Origin: CBDHHC01 sp965263345
GTDB taxonomy: Bacteria > Pseudomonadota > Alphaproteobacteria > Rhizobiales > CBDHHC01
Assembly: GCA_965263345.1 (NCBI GenBank)
Contig: CBDHHC010000014.1
Span: 11,548-75,547, forward strand
Direction: 5' to 3'
DNA: 64,000 bases
Shown here: positions 27,469 to 35,989 of the stretch, one piece after another
Numbering within the stretch: the first letter of the stretch is position 1
Layout of the letters: each line of letters opens with the position of its first letter
The notes under the pieces: model-generated
Seen by the model: the letters and a program-made list of their open reading frames with translations, nothing else
Told to the model about the DNA's origin: nothing
The model's database searches: none
Program-made: the position numbers and the translations under genes

Positions 27469-28674
27469 TTAGGGACTAACTTGGCCGTTGTCCACTGTAA
27501 AGAATTGCGCATTTTCTCCAAAACTTGAAAACATTGATCTGTCAGTGCCAGTCATCCAAGCCTGTGTACCTAACTCTATGATTTCAGAGAACAAATCGGC
27601 GCGTTTTTGCTCATCAAAATGAGCAGCTATTTCATCAAGCAATAGAATTGGCGCAAAACCATTATTTAAGTACTTGATCATTTCAGCATGAGCCAAAATA
27701 AGCCCAACCAATAAAGCCTTTTGCTCACCAGTAGAACAATAAGGCGCAGGCATTTTTTTAGGTCCATGCTCAACTAGAAAATCAGTGCGATGAGGACCTG
27801 TCAAAGTGCGTTTCGCCGCACGATCTTTATATCGGCATTCTGCCAACAATTTACAATACATATCCTCAACTTCAACAGCAGGATATTCAGCAAGCCAATC
27901 CTCAAGTTGGCCTTCAAGACTAAGGCTGGCCCAAGGAAAAGCACTGGCTTCTCTATCTCTTCTGCCTAAAATAACATGCGATAACCGATCAAGAGCTTCA
28001 CAACGAGTTGCAGCAATAGAAACCCCTATTTCAGCCATTTGAAGTTCCAGTCCATCAAATAACACAGGAGAAACAGCTTCAAGCTCTAATAGTTTATTAC
28101 GCTGCCGCATGGCACGATCAAATTGGTTAATACGTTTTTGGTACCCATAATCAAAACAACTGATAAGGCGATCTAAAAAACGACGCCTATCGGATGCTGC
28201 TCCCGTAAATAGGCCATCCATTGCAGGAGTTAACCAACTAATATGTACATAATCATCTAAATGATTTGCACTAACCGTTTCTCCATCAACCCGCACTACG
28301 CGACCAGAGCGATCTTTCTGCGAAGTACTAGGCTTCAGCCCCGTGCCAATAACAAAATCTCCAGAAAGAGAATGAAGTTTTGCTGAAACAGCCCAAAAAC
28401 CACCTGAGGAAAGACAAACAAAATCAGTATAACTAGCACGACGTAATCCATTGCCTGGTGAAAACAATGAGACCGCCTCTAATAAATTGGTTTTACCGGA
28501 ACCATTTGCTCCAGTAAGAACCACAGGACGAGGATCAATATGAAGTCTTAGAGATTTATAATTTCGAAAATCAGTAAGGGATAATTGTGATAACCACTGA
28601 CAACTTATACTATCATTTGTATCATCAGATGAAATATTATCATATTCCCCTACATCATGAACAGCAATGCTCAT
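27469..28674 (-). CDS. recF: DNA replication and repair protein RecF
   Basis: An SMC-like ATPase that loads RecA at single-strand gaps with RecO and RecR. The 401 residues carry Walker A GANGSGKTN (55-63), the RecF-specific LSLTDFRNY, FLDRLISCFD (signature region), TGPHRTDFLVEHG, STGEQKALLVGL (ABC signature) and Walker B PILLLDEIAAHFD. The gene lies 6 bp after dnaN on the same strand, so the two are one transcription unit. The N-terminus has about 25 residues more than E. coli RecF, common in alphaproteobacteria. Confidence 0.96.
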   Translation of the reverse strand: MSIAVHDVGEYDNISSDDTNDSISCQWLSQLSLTDFRNYKSLRLHIDPRPVVLTGANGSGKTNLLEAVSLFSPGNGLRRASYTDFVCLSSGGFWAVSAKLHSLSGDFVIGTGLKPSTSQKDRSGRVVRVDGETVSANHLDDYVHISWLTPAMDGLFTGAASDRRRFLDRLISCFDYGYQKRINQFDRAMRQRNKLLELEAVSPVLFDGLELQMAEIGVSIAATRCEALDRLSHVILGRRDREASAFPWASLSLEGQLEDWLAEYPAVEVEDMYCKLLAECRYKDRAAKRTLTGPHRTDFLVEHGPKKMPAPYCSTGEQKALLVGLILAHAEMIKYLNNGFAPILLLDEIAAHFDEQKRADLFSEIIELGTQAWMTGTDRSMFSSFGENAQFFTVDNGQVSP

Positions 28675-28680
28675 AAGACA

Positions 28681-29799
28681 TCACACTCGCATTGGCATAA
28701 GAACATATAACGCAGAATGGTCATCATTCTCCGTAACCATAGTTGGAGAGCCAGGATCGGCAAGCTTAAAACGAGCTGTGTCACTCTCTAAAAGACTGGA
28801 AATATCAAGAAGATATTTGGCATTAAATCCAATTTCCATAGGGTCTGATGAGTAATCAACACTCAACTCTTCTGTAGCGCTCCCACTATCTGGATTATTA
28901 ACCGATAAAATGAGTTTACCTGCATCAATATTCAGTTTGACGGCTCGGCCTTTATCACTGGAAAGTGTTGATACACGATCAACCGCACTTGCAAAATCAG
29001 CATTAACCACATTCATAAATTTATCATTATCTTGAGGAATAACACGATCATAATCAGGGAACGTGCCATCAATAAGTTTAGATGTAAGCGTTAAGAATTC
29101 AGTCGCAAAACGAATCTTACTCGTTGAAATAGCAACTTCCACCATACTATCATTATCTTCTACCAAACGGTGTAACTCATTAACTGTTTTTCTGGGAACA
29201 ATAACACCAGGCATACCACTTGCACCATCAGGCAATGGAAATTCCACTTGGGCAAGACGGTGCCCATCAGTTGCAACAGCCCTTAAAGTTGGTGCACCAT
29301 TTGTATCGGCTGCATGTAAATAAATACCATTTAGATAATAGCGTGTCTCTTCTGTTGAGATAGCAAATCTTGTCTTCTCAATTAATCGCCGTAAGTCCTT
29401 CGCAGAAACTTGAAATTGATGCCCTAATTCCCCAGCATCTAATTTTGGGAAATCCTCGGCTGTTAAGGCTTGCAAAGAAAACCTTGAGTGCCCAGAAGCA
29501 AGTGTCATACGACCTTCTTCTGGACCAGAAAAGATCTCAACCTCAGCACCGTCTGGTAATTTTCGTACAATATCATGCAACATATGGGCTGAAACTGTAA
29601 TCTTACCAGGAGCATTAACTCGAGATTTTACACTCTCAACAACTTCACGTTCTAAATCGGTTGCTGTAAGCCTTAATTCATCTTGATCAGCTTCCAGAAG
29701 AACATTAGATAAAATTGGAATAGTATTACGCCGTTCAACAACACTCGTCACATGGTTGAGCGCTTTGAATAAAGCACTTTTATCAATAATCAATCGCAT
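28681..29799 (-). CDS. dnaN: DNA polymerase III sliding clamp (beta subunit)
   Basis: The beta clamp holds DNA polymerase III on the template. The 372 residues show three repeated clamp domains. Landmarks are the N-terminal MRLIIDKSALFKALNHV, RNTIPILSNVLLEA, RGRMTLASGHSRFSLQ-like strand, TDGHRLA in domain 2, and the C-terminal LYVLMPMRV that forms the hydrophobic partner-binding edge. It is followed directly by recF and preceded by 431 bp that carry a DnaA box and GANTC sites (one, GACTC, at 29803-29807). Confidence 0.97.
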   Translation of the reverse strand: MRLIIDKSALFKALNHVTSVVERRNTIPILSNVLLEADQDELRLTATDLEREVVESVKSRVNAPGKITVSAHMLHDIVRKLPDGAEVEIFSGPEEGRMTLASGHSRFSLQALTAEDFPKLDAGELGHQFQVSAKDLRRLIEKTRFAISTEETRYYLNGIYLHAADTNGAPTLRAVATDGHRLAQVEFPLPDGASGMPGVIVPRKTVNELHRLVEDNDSMVEVAISTSKIRFATEFLTLTSKLIDGTFPDYDRVIPQDNDKFMNVVNADFASAVDRVSTLSSDKGRAVKLNIDAGKLILSVNNPDSGSATEELSVDYSSDPMEIGFNAKYLLDISSLLESDTARFKLADPGSPTMVTENDDHSALYVLMPMRV

Positions 29800-29918
29800 G
29801 ACGACTCCCAGCTTATATTTTCTTTACCTGACACTTTATTGCTTATAACAATCGCCCAAAATGAGAATCAAAAAAACAGACTATCAAAAATAATACCCAT
29901 CTTTTCTAGCTACCCAAA

Positions 29919-29927
29919 TGTGCATAA
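29919..29927 (-). promoter_or_regulatory. DnaA box upstream of dnaN
   Basis: TGTGCATAA is an exact match to the consensus TTATNCACA on the minus strand, 120 bp upstream of the dnaN start. A site here would let DnaA act on dnaN. Confidence 0.5.
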
Positions 29928-30191
29928 AATTCACAAAATATCTTCTGATAATTTTGCGGCTTCCACCTAATACACAAAACGAAATAACCAATAAAATCAA
30001 ACGATTCTTTTAATTATACAAACAGAAATAAATATTTCCTGTCCGTAACTCACAACTCTTAATAGCATCGAATTTATTGTGAGATAACTTTTCAAGATGA
30101 AATTTAAGGACAATCTAAGGGAAATGTAAAGACACTATATCTCTGAGTGATATATAACTATACAACTCATAAAAATTAATCAACGACATCA

Positions 30192-30220
30192 AACCCTTAA
30201 GGCCAAATGCCTTAAGGGTT
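30192..30220 (-). terminator. Perfect 12-bp hairpin after dnaA
   Basis: AACCCTTAAGGC and GCCTTAAGGGTT are perfect complements around a 5-nt loop, 10 bases past the dnaA stop. Only a short T tract follows on the minus strand, so termination may be weak. It separates dnaA from dnaN. Confidence 0.6.
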
Positions 30221-30230
30221 CATAGATATA

Positions 30231-31661
30231 TTAATCCTTCAAAAGACGCTTGAGAATCTCAACTTCTTCTCTTAAGGCAGCATCTTCTTGAATTTGACCC
30301 TCAATTTTCCGAATCGCATGTAAAACTGTCGTGTGGTCACGACCTCCAAAACGGCGCCCAATTTCAGGTAAAGAGCGTGACGTAAGACTTTTGGCTAAAA
30401 ACATTCCAATTTGCCTTGGCCATACGATAGAACGATTTCTACGTTGTGAAAGGATATCTCCTCGGCTTACACCAAAATGCTTAGAAACAATGCGAAGAAT
30501 ATCATCAATTTTAACACGTTTTGGCTCCTTACCTCGCATTAAATCTCTAATAATATGTTCTGCGGTCTCTAAACTAAGTGTTTGTTCTGTTAGCTGATAA
30601 GCAGCATAAATTCGGGTAACAGCACCTTCCAATTCACGCCCGCTCTCTGTTAATCGTGCGGCCAGAAACTCTAATACACTATCACTAATAGAAAAATTGC
30701 TATCAACATGACTTTTTTCTTGAGCTCTCTTGCTCAATATTTTCAACCTCAGCTCATAATCAAGAGGAGAAATCTCTGTAACAAGTCCTCCAGCCAGACG
30801 AGAACGCATACGTGCATCTAAACTTTCAAGTAAAGTAGGTGCACGATCACCTGCAACAACAACTTGCTTACCGCCATCGATCAGAGAGTTTAAAGTATGT
30901 CCAAATTCTTGTTGAATTGTACGTCCTTGCAAAAACTCCATATCATCAATCAATAAAATATCAATACCACGTAATTTATCTTTAAATGCAATAGCGTCTT
31001 TAGCTCTCAATGCTTCAACGAAACTATACATAAACCGTTCAGCTGTAAGATAAAGCACACGAGAGCTTGGACTGCGCCTTTTAACCTCCCAAGCAATAGC
31101 ATGAAGGAGATGTGTTTTCCCAAGACCAACTGAACTATGTATAAATAAAGGATTATATCGTAATGGTGCTTCTAAAACAGATTCAGCAACCTGCCACGCA
31201 GCAGCGTGAGCTAACCTATTAGAGCTGCCCACGACAAAACTATCAAACTTAAAACGTTTATCTAGAGGAGAACCTTCAAAACCTTCATATTCTGTGCGCA
31301 CTTCATCAGAACCTACAAAAGTGCCAGAAGATGATTTCATTGATAAATTAGGTTTACTTCGAACATCATTACGGTCATTATTCTGTACACGCTCACTGAG
31401 TGCGCGAGGCTGTCGAACAGAAAAATCTAAACGAATAATATCTTCAAATTCAACCTTACAAGCAGCCATAACAGTATCAAAATAATGAGACTCCAGCCAA
31501 TTTTTCAAGAAGCGAGTAGGAACTGATAGATGTAATCTACCGCTCTCACATGATTCCATCTCCACACGAGCAAACCAGCTGGTAAAAACATCTTCACCTA
31601 ATTCGACTCTTAGACGACTCTTAACCCGAGCCCATTTAACTTGTATGCTATCGTTATCCAC
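30231..31661 (-). CDS. dnaA: Chromosomal replication initiator DnaA
   Basis: The AAA+ initiator that binds DnaA boxes and opens the origin. The 476 residues show the N-terminal DnaB-interaction domain (WARVKSRLRVELGEDVFTSW split at the limit), the P-loop HSSVGLGKTHLLHAI, Walker B DILLIDDMEFLQG, sensor DARMRSRLAGGLV and the C-terminal helix-turn-helix signature GGRDHTTVLHAI. The first P-loop Gly is Ser, the form I recall for rhizobial DnaA. The start is GTG 31661, with GGGGA about 7 bases upstream. A perfect DnaA box covers the start codon. Confidence 0.98.
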   Translation of the reverse strand: MDNDSIQVKWARVKSRLRVELGEDVFTSWFARVEMESCESGRLHLSVPTRFLKNWLESHYFDTVMAACKVEFEDIIRLDFSVRQPRALSERVQNNDRNDVRSKPNLSMKSSSGTFVGSDEVRTEYEGFEGSPLDKRFKFDSFVVGSSNRLAHAAAWQVAESVLEAPLRYNPLFIHSSVGLGKTHLLHAIAWEVKRRSPSSRVLYLTAERFMYSFVEALRAKDAIAFKDKLRGIDILLIDDMEFLQGRTIQQEFGHTLNSLIDGGKQVVVAGDRAPTLLESLDARMRSRLAGGLVTEISPLDYELRLKILSKRAQEKSHVDSNFSISDSVLEFLAARLTESGRELEGAVTRIYAAYQLTEQTLSLETAEHIIRDLMRGKEPKRVKIDDILRIVSKHFGVSRGDILSQRRNRSIVWPRQIGMFLAKSLTSRSLPEIGRRFGGRDHTTVLHAIRKIEGQIQEDAALREEVEILKRLLKD

Positions 31662-31662
31662 A
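31654..31662 (+). promoter_or_regulatory. Perfect DnaA box overlapping the dnaA start codon
   Basis: TTATCCACA, the strongest consensus DnaA box, spans the GTG start of dnaA (minus strand 31661-31659). An 8-of-9 match (TTATACACG) lies at 31680-31688. Together they suggest autoregulation. Confidence 0.6.
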
Positions 31663-31778
31663 ATACGATCCCCGCTCTTTTATACACGCAAAACCCAGCG
31701 CATGGTGTTTTAACTCCTGTTCAAATTTTGCCAGACTTGAACTAAACCTCATGAATTTTGGTCAAAAACAAAACCGAA

Positions 31779-32222
31779 TTAGCTCTGTTTCCAAGGGAGT
31801 CCCTCTGCTTTCCAACCGGATATTTTACCACGATGTTGATCCGCATTTGGTGGTCCTTCAAATCCATTGACCACATTAAAGCATCGCTTATATCCTACAG
31901 ATATCATTGCTTCTGCCGCCGCTAAGCTTCTGACACCTGATCTGCATAAAAAATAGAGGTCAGCCTCATGACCAAGGCCGAGCTGTTTTAACTCGGCATC
32001 CAAACTATTAACGAATTGGGCATTTATCTCTTGTCTTGGAAATTGCAACCATTCAATAAGAATAGGCTTTTTACCAAGATCAGAAAGATCAACACAGCCA
32101 ACATAGGACCATTCCGCATAAGTCCGTACGTCAATAAGCGTGGAACTCTTACTCGCCGCTAATCTTTCCCACACCTCCTTAACACTAATTTCTCCAACAA
32201 CTATATTTTGTGGTTCAACCAA
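31779..32222 (-). CDS. Rhodanese-like sulfurtransferase domain protein
   Basis: A 147-residue single-domain rhodanese. The active-site loop is CRSGVRS (Cys in the sulfur acceptor position), with the family LIDVRTYAEW near the N-terminus and FNVVNGFEGPPNADQHRG near the C-terminus. Single-domain rhodaneses move sulfane sulfur between donors and thiols; the partner is not shown. The start is TTG 32222, with AAGGA about 9 bases upstream. It lies 117 bp upstream of dnaA on the same strand and could be co-transcribed with it. Confidence 0.9.
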   Translation of the reverse strand: MVEPQNIVVGEISVKEVWERLAASKSSTLIDVRTYAEWSYVGCVDLSDLGKKPILIEWLQFPRQEINAQFVNSLDAELKQLGLGHEADLYFLCRSGVRSLAAAEAMISVGYKRCFNVVNGFEGPPNADQHRGKISGWKAEGLPWKQS

Positions 32223-32797
32223 GAAGTTAATCCTTATCTTATAGTTTAACCTATTTTTAACACTTGTCTAGTATGTATTTACACAAGTTATTCTATATTT
32301 CTTCTTGACTTATATTAAATCTTCCAAGAAAAACTGAGCAAACAAACTAAACATTGTTAGTTTTTAGAGACTCTAACCTATTATGCAAAATTACATTTTA
32401 TGTATTTGCACTTTTGTATTACTTAACGAAAAACTGGATACAACGCATAAATACTGCAACAGAATAGGCATGGCCTGACTAATGTTGTGATTATAGGCGT
32501 GGGAAATTTATGTTTCAAGCATTTCATTTGGCAGAAGCTATCATAATTTTAGTACATTTGTTCCATTTTGATACAAGACATGGTTAACAAAACATTAAAA
32601 AAAGTCACGCAAATCCTTGTGAAACCTTAAGGAATTAACAGTCAAATACCGCACTCACGAAGTTGATTAAAATTTCAAAAAAGTAATATTTTTTTTATTT
32701 TATGATTTTGATCAAAGTGAACAAATAAGATTCTACAGGTGTTAAATATAATTCATAAGGTGTTGATTTATAAATATTTTGTATAAAATAAAAAAAA
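32223..32797. other. AT-rich intergenic region between rpsT and the rhodanese gene
   Basis: About 575 bases with no credible gene. They contain a CtrA-type site (32584-32598), a one-mismatch DnaA box (ATTTACACA, 32277-32285) and a very AT-rich stretch at about 32665-32715. These are features of alphaproteobacterial origins, but hemE is not nearby and there is no DnaA-box cluster. Confidence 0.5.
32584..32598. promoter_or_regulatory. CtrA-type binding site (TTAA-N7-TTAA)
   Basis: TTAACAAAACATTAA matches the full CtrA consensus. It lies 362 bp upstream of the rhodanese start and 930 bp upstream of dnaA. Confidence 0.5.
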
Positions 32798-32815
32798 ACC
32801 CGACAAAAGCCGGGT
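32791..32815 (-). terminator. Intrinsic terminator of rpsT
   Basis: Read on the minus strand: ACCCGGC, loop TTTT, GTCGGGT (7 bp with one G-T pair), then a run of eight or more T. It lies 42 bp after the rpsT stop. Confidence 0.9.
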
Positions 32816-32856
32816 GTTGCGATTTAATCACAAAAATGTAACTTTATGCCAAAATG

Positions 32857-33123
32857 CTAAGTTGCCATAGCTTTGACACGAGCAGCAAGCCTAGAAACTT
32901 TACGTGATGCCGTATTTTTATGGATCACACCTTTTTGAGCAGTACGAACAATTTCAGGTTGTGCGACCTTCAATGCTGTTTGCGCTGAAGGCTTATCTCC
33001 TGATGCAATAGCTTCTTCGACCTTGCGAATAAATGTGCGCATGCGGCTGCGCCTTGCCTTATTGACCTGAGTGCGACGTTCGATTTTACGAACCGCTTTC
33101 TTGGCCGACTTTGTATTGGCCAT
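32857..33123 (-). CDS. rpsT: 30S ribosomal protein S20
   Basis: An 88-residue basic protein that binds the 5' domain of 16S rRNA early in small-subunit assembly. It starts MANTKSAKKAVR, continues with NKARRSRMRTFIRKVEEAI, and ends with GVIHKNTASRKVSRLAARVKA, the S20 signature. The length is normal. The gene has its own strong terminator and is two genes upstream of dnaA, the neighbourhood seen in Rhizobiales. Confidence 0.97.
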   Translation of the reverse strand: MANTKSAKKAVRKIERRTQVNKARRSRMRTFIRKVEEAIASGDKPSAQTALKVAQPEIVRTAQKGVIHKNTASRKVSRLAARVKAMAT

Positions 33124-33587
33124 ATTCCTAGAGACCTCTTTTACTAATTAAAATAATAAACCTACACAAACCACAACACGAAATCATGGTCTTGGAGATG
33201 GTTTCGAATGAACGCTGAGAATTCTAAAGACCAATATGTTGTATAATGGTCTATACTTACAAATTTCGTGTATATCTATAGTCAAAGCTAACGTCAATAA
33301 CAAGTAATAAATTTATTTTCCCAATGGGAACCTAAATGGCCAATTATTTTACAATGAAGAAAAGTCAGGTAAGAGAGAATTGTATGACATGTCAAAGCGG
33401 GGCGACCAGACATGCATATGCTCGTCAATATCATATCTAGAGCATCTTAGGGCGGGCGATACAATCTCTCATTACCTGATTTTCCCTTCATTCATAGTAT
33501 AGTGGTCTTTCAATGAGGCTTTAAAAGACCGGGACGAACACCGCATGTTCTTCTTATGTTCTATATGCTAACCAAGAAGCTGTCAAG
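33124..33587. other. rpsT-fumA intergenic region
   Basis: No protein gene is supported. The region holds a long inverted repeat (33353-33492, listed as candidate RNA), a 7-bp hairpin (GGTCTTT / AAAGACC) at about 33503-33530, and presumably the rpsT promoter. Confidence 0.55.
33353..33492. ncRNA. Long imperfect hairpin, possible 6S-like RNA
   Basis: The arms 33353-33385 and 33459-33492 pair over about 32 bases: AATGAAG with CTTCATT, TCAGGTAA with TTACCTGA, ATTGTAT with ATACAAT, with small internal mismatches. The 73-nt apical part is more GC-rich than the surroundings (AAGCGGGGCGACCAG and GGGCGGGCG) and has further short palindromes. The size and rod shape resemble 6S RNA, but I cannot confirm the central bubble or the strand. 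A minus-strand TATACT lies just outside the 3' arm. Confidence 0.45.
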
Positions 33588-33636
33588 AACAAAAAAAGAA
33601 CAAAAAAACTCATACCCAGATTCTGGGTATGAGTTT
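33588..33636 (-). terminator. Intrinsic terminator of fumA
   Basis: A 13-bp perfect stem, AAACTCATACCCA (33606-33618) and TGGGTATGAGTTT (33624-33636), with a 5-nt loop. On the minus strand it is followed by a T-rich run. It lies 51 bp past the fumarase stop. Confidence 0.88.
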
Positions 33637-33687
33637 AATAAAAATGCAAATTCAAATATATCGTTTAAAACGAAGAAAGTGTATCAA

Positions 33688-35304
33688 CTAGCCCATTTTA
33701 AATTCTTGGAAAAAATCATTTCCTTTATCATCAATTACGATAAAGGCAGGAAAATCAACAACTTCAATTTTCCAAATGGCCTCCATTCCAAGCTCAGGGT
33801 ATTCAACCACTTCGACATGTTTTATGCAATCTTGTGCTAAACGAGCTGCAGGTCCTCCAATAGACCCTAAATAAAATCCACCATGTGCCTTACAGGCTTC
33901 TCGAACTTGTCTAGAACGATTACCTTTTGCAAGAGAAATCATAGATCCCCCAGCGGCTTGGAATTGGTCGACATAAGCATCCATTCGCCCAGCAGTTGTT
34001 GGCCCAAAAGATCCAGAAGCATAACCTTCAGGCGTTTTGGCGGGCCCAGCATAATATATTGGATGATTCTTAAAATATTCTGGTAAAGGTTCACCTGCTT
34101 CCAAGCGATCTCGTAATTTTGAATGTGCCAAATCTCGAGCGACAATCAATGATCCTGTAAGGGATAACCGAGTTTTTGTGGGATATTGTGAGAGCTGAGC
34201 AAGAATCTCTGCCATAGGTTTATTTAAATCAACCTTTACGACATCACCTGACAAACCATCTCCTTCAACTTCAGGCAAATACTTAGCTGGATTTGTCTCA
34301 AGAGCTTCTAAATAAACACCAGATTTGGTAATTTTTCCTAATGCTTGTCGATCTGCAGAACAAGAAACACCAAGACCTATTGGAAGTGATGCCCCATGAC
34401 GCGGTAATCTTATCACACGAACATCATGGCAAAAATATTTACCCCCAAACTGAGCACCTATTCCCATATTCTGAGTAATTTTATGAACCTCGGCCTCCAT
34501 TTCAAGATCGCGAAAAGCATGACCTAGCTCAGAGCCTTTTGTAGGTAAACCATCTAAATAACGAGTGGAGGCTAGTTTAACTGTTTTAAGATTTAACTCT
34601 GCAGAAGTGCCACCAATAACAATTGCAAGATGATAAGGAGGGCACGCAGCTGTCCCCAATGTGAGTATTTTTTCTTCTAAAAACACCATTAAGCGCTCTT
34701 TTGTTAAAAGAGAAGGAGTTCCTTGATACAGAAACGTCTTATTCGCCGAACCACCACCTTTAGCAATAAATAAAAACTTATACTCATTTTCTCCTGAAGC
34801 ATAAATTTCTATCTGTGCAGGTAGGTTCGTACGTGTATTTTTCTCCTCAAACATAGACAAAGGTGCTAATTGAGAATACCTCAAGTTCCGCTTAAAATAA
34901 GCATCTGAAACTCCAAGCCCAAGCGCATGCTCATCAGTACCATCAGTCCATACAAAACGACCTTTTTTGCCCATAACAATAGCTGTACCAGTGTCTTGGC
35001 ACATCGGCAAAACACCTCCTGCTGCAATATTTGCATTTTTCAATAAATCATAAGCAACAAATTTATCGTTAGAAGTAGACTCAGGATCTTCAAGTATAGC
35101 TTTTAATTGGAACAAATGTCCTGGACGAAGTAAGTGGTTGATATCAATAAATGCCTGCTCAGATAAAATTTGTAATGCCTCTGGTTTTACAACAAGCATT
35201 TCTTGACCATCAAACGAAGTGGTCGAGACATAGTCAGAACTTAAAAGACGATATGATGTTTGATCTTCCGATAATGGAAACAGCTCTGTATGCTGATAAG
35301 TCAT
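33688..35304 (-). CDS. fumA: Fumarate hydratase, class I (iron-sulfur)
   Basis: A 538-residue class I fumarase that interconverts fumarate and malate in the TCA cycle with an oxygen-sensitive [4Fe-4S] cluster. The three cluster Cys are visible in MCQDTGTAIVMG, in GGKYFCHDVRVIRLPRHG and in GVSCSADRQ. The beta-domain motif GPTTAGRMDAYVD and the C-terminal MEAIWKIEVVDFPAFIV are present. The length matches FumA/FumB rather than two-subunit forms. The start ATG 35304 has AAGGAG 9 bases upstream. It is a single gene with its own terminator. Confidence 0.96.
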   Translation of the reverse strand: MTYQHTELFPLSEDQTSYRLLSSDYVSTTSFDGQEMLVVKPEALQILSEQAFIDINHLLRPGHLFQLKAILEDPESTSNDKFVAYDLLKNANIAAGGVLPMCQDTGTAIVMGKKGRFVWTDGTDEHALGLGVSDAYFKRNLRYSQLAPLSMFEEKNTRTNLPAQIEIYASGENEYKFLFIAKGGGSANKTFLYQGTPSLLTKERLMVFLEEKILTLGTAACPPYHLAIVIGGTSAELNLKTVKLASTRYLDGLPTKGSELGHAFRDLEMEAEVHKITQNMGIGAQFGGKYFCHDVRVIRLPRHGASLPIGLGVSCSADRQALGKITKSGVYLEALETNPAKYLPEVEGDGLSGDVVKVDLNKPMAEILAQLSQYPTKTRLSLTGSLIVARDLAHSKLRDRLEAGEPLPEYFKNHPIYYAGPAKTPEGYASGSFGPTTAGRMDAYVDQFQAAGGSMISLAKGNRSRQVREACKAHGGFYLGSIGGPAARLAQDCIKHVEVVEYPELGMEAIWKIEVVDFPAFIVIDDKGNDFFQEFKMG

Positions 35305-35527
35305 AGATGAAGACTCCTTGGAGAATAAATAATTATTACCTAATAAATTGTATTAATGTAAATTCCAAGCCTCTCAAACAAAGTTGAAATCTAAATAAGC
35401 AAAATCCGATGAGGTAAAATTTTGAACCTTATAGTCTTTATATGCACACCTAACACTAATTACTAAAAATTATCCAAAAATATATATGCTATAATTGTTC
35501 TAATTTTGAGTAATTAGGAGCAATTAT

Positions 35528-35710
35528 ATGCAATTAGGAAACACACATGAATATGCCAAAATGCTAATTAACCGTTTAGGTCTTAAAGCAGAACTGGCAG
35601 TTACAAATAAAATCAAAAATTTGGATATAAAAGATGAAAATCATCAGATTGAGAGATGGCAAAAAATACGTCTTGCTATAAGAGAAATGCGAGGCCCCAG
35701 AATAACTTAA
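35528..35710 (+). CDS. Small conserved-type protein, 60 aa
   Basis: A 60-residue helical protein that ends in RLAIREMRGPRIT. The pattern of an N-terminal helix, a Glu/Asp-rich middle and a C-terminal W-x(2)-IR-x(2)-IR-x-MRGP is one I associate with small conserved proteins of Rhizobiales. TAGGAG lies 8 bases upstream of ATG 35528. It is a stand-alone gene between fumA and the LysM gene. Function unknown. Confidence 0.65.
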   Translation: MQLGNTHEYAKMLINRLGLKAELAVTNKIKNLDIKDENHQIERWQKIRLAIREMRGPRIT

Positions 35711-35989
35711 GAAGAATTACTTAAGAAGAATAAAGTAAAAGTAACAACTTAAAATATAAATGCTTAAATCTAATACATGAAATAAATTCTGCGAAGAATG
35801 AGATAATCACGCCCTCACAAAAAAACGTTCTTCGCAATTTACTAGAATCAAAATCTACCCAAAACATTTCAATTCAAAAAAATTTTATTGCCTATAAACA
35901 TAGACTTGAAACATAAGCCCCATATTCTCACCTAAAGAATCGCTTCTAGTTTACTACAAAGAGGAAAGTAAGAAATATGGAGAAGGATA

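Larger units (their letters stand above)
29800..30230. other. dnaA-dnaN intergenic region
   Basis: 431 AT-rich bases that must hold the dnaN promoter. They contain a DnaA box (29919-29927), GANTC sites and, at the right end, the hairpin after dnaA (30192-30220). No reading frame is supported. Confidence 0.6.

Noticed and set aside
33556..33840. A plus-strand frame at the 3' end of fumarase
   Set aside because: It overlaps the fumarase gene and its terminator and is very Lys/Asn-rich. It is a shadow frame.
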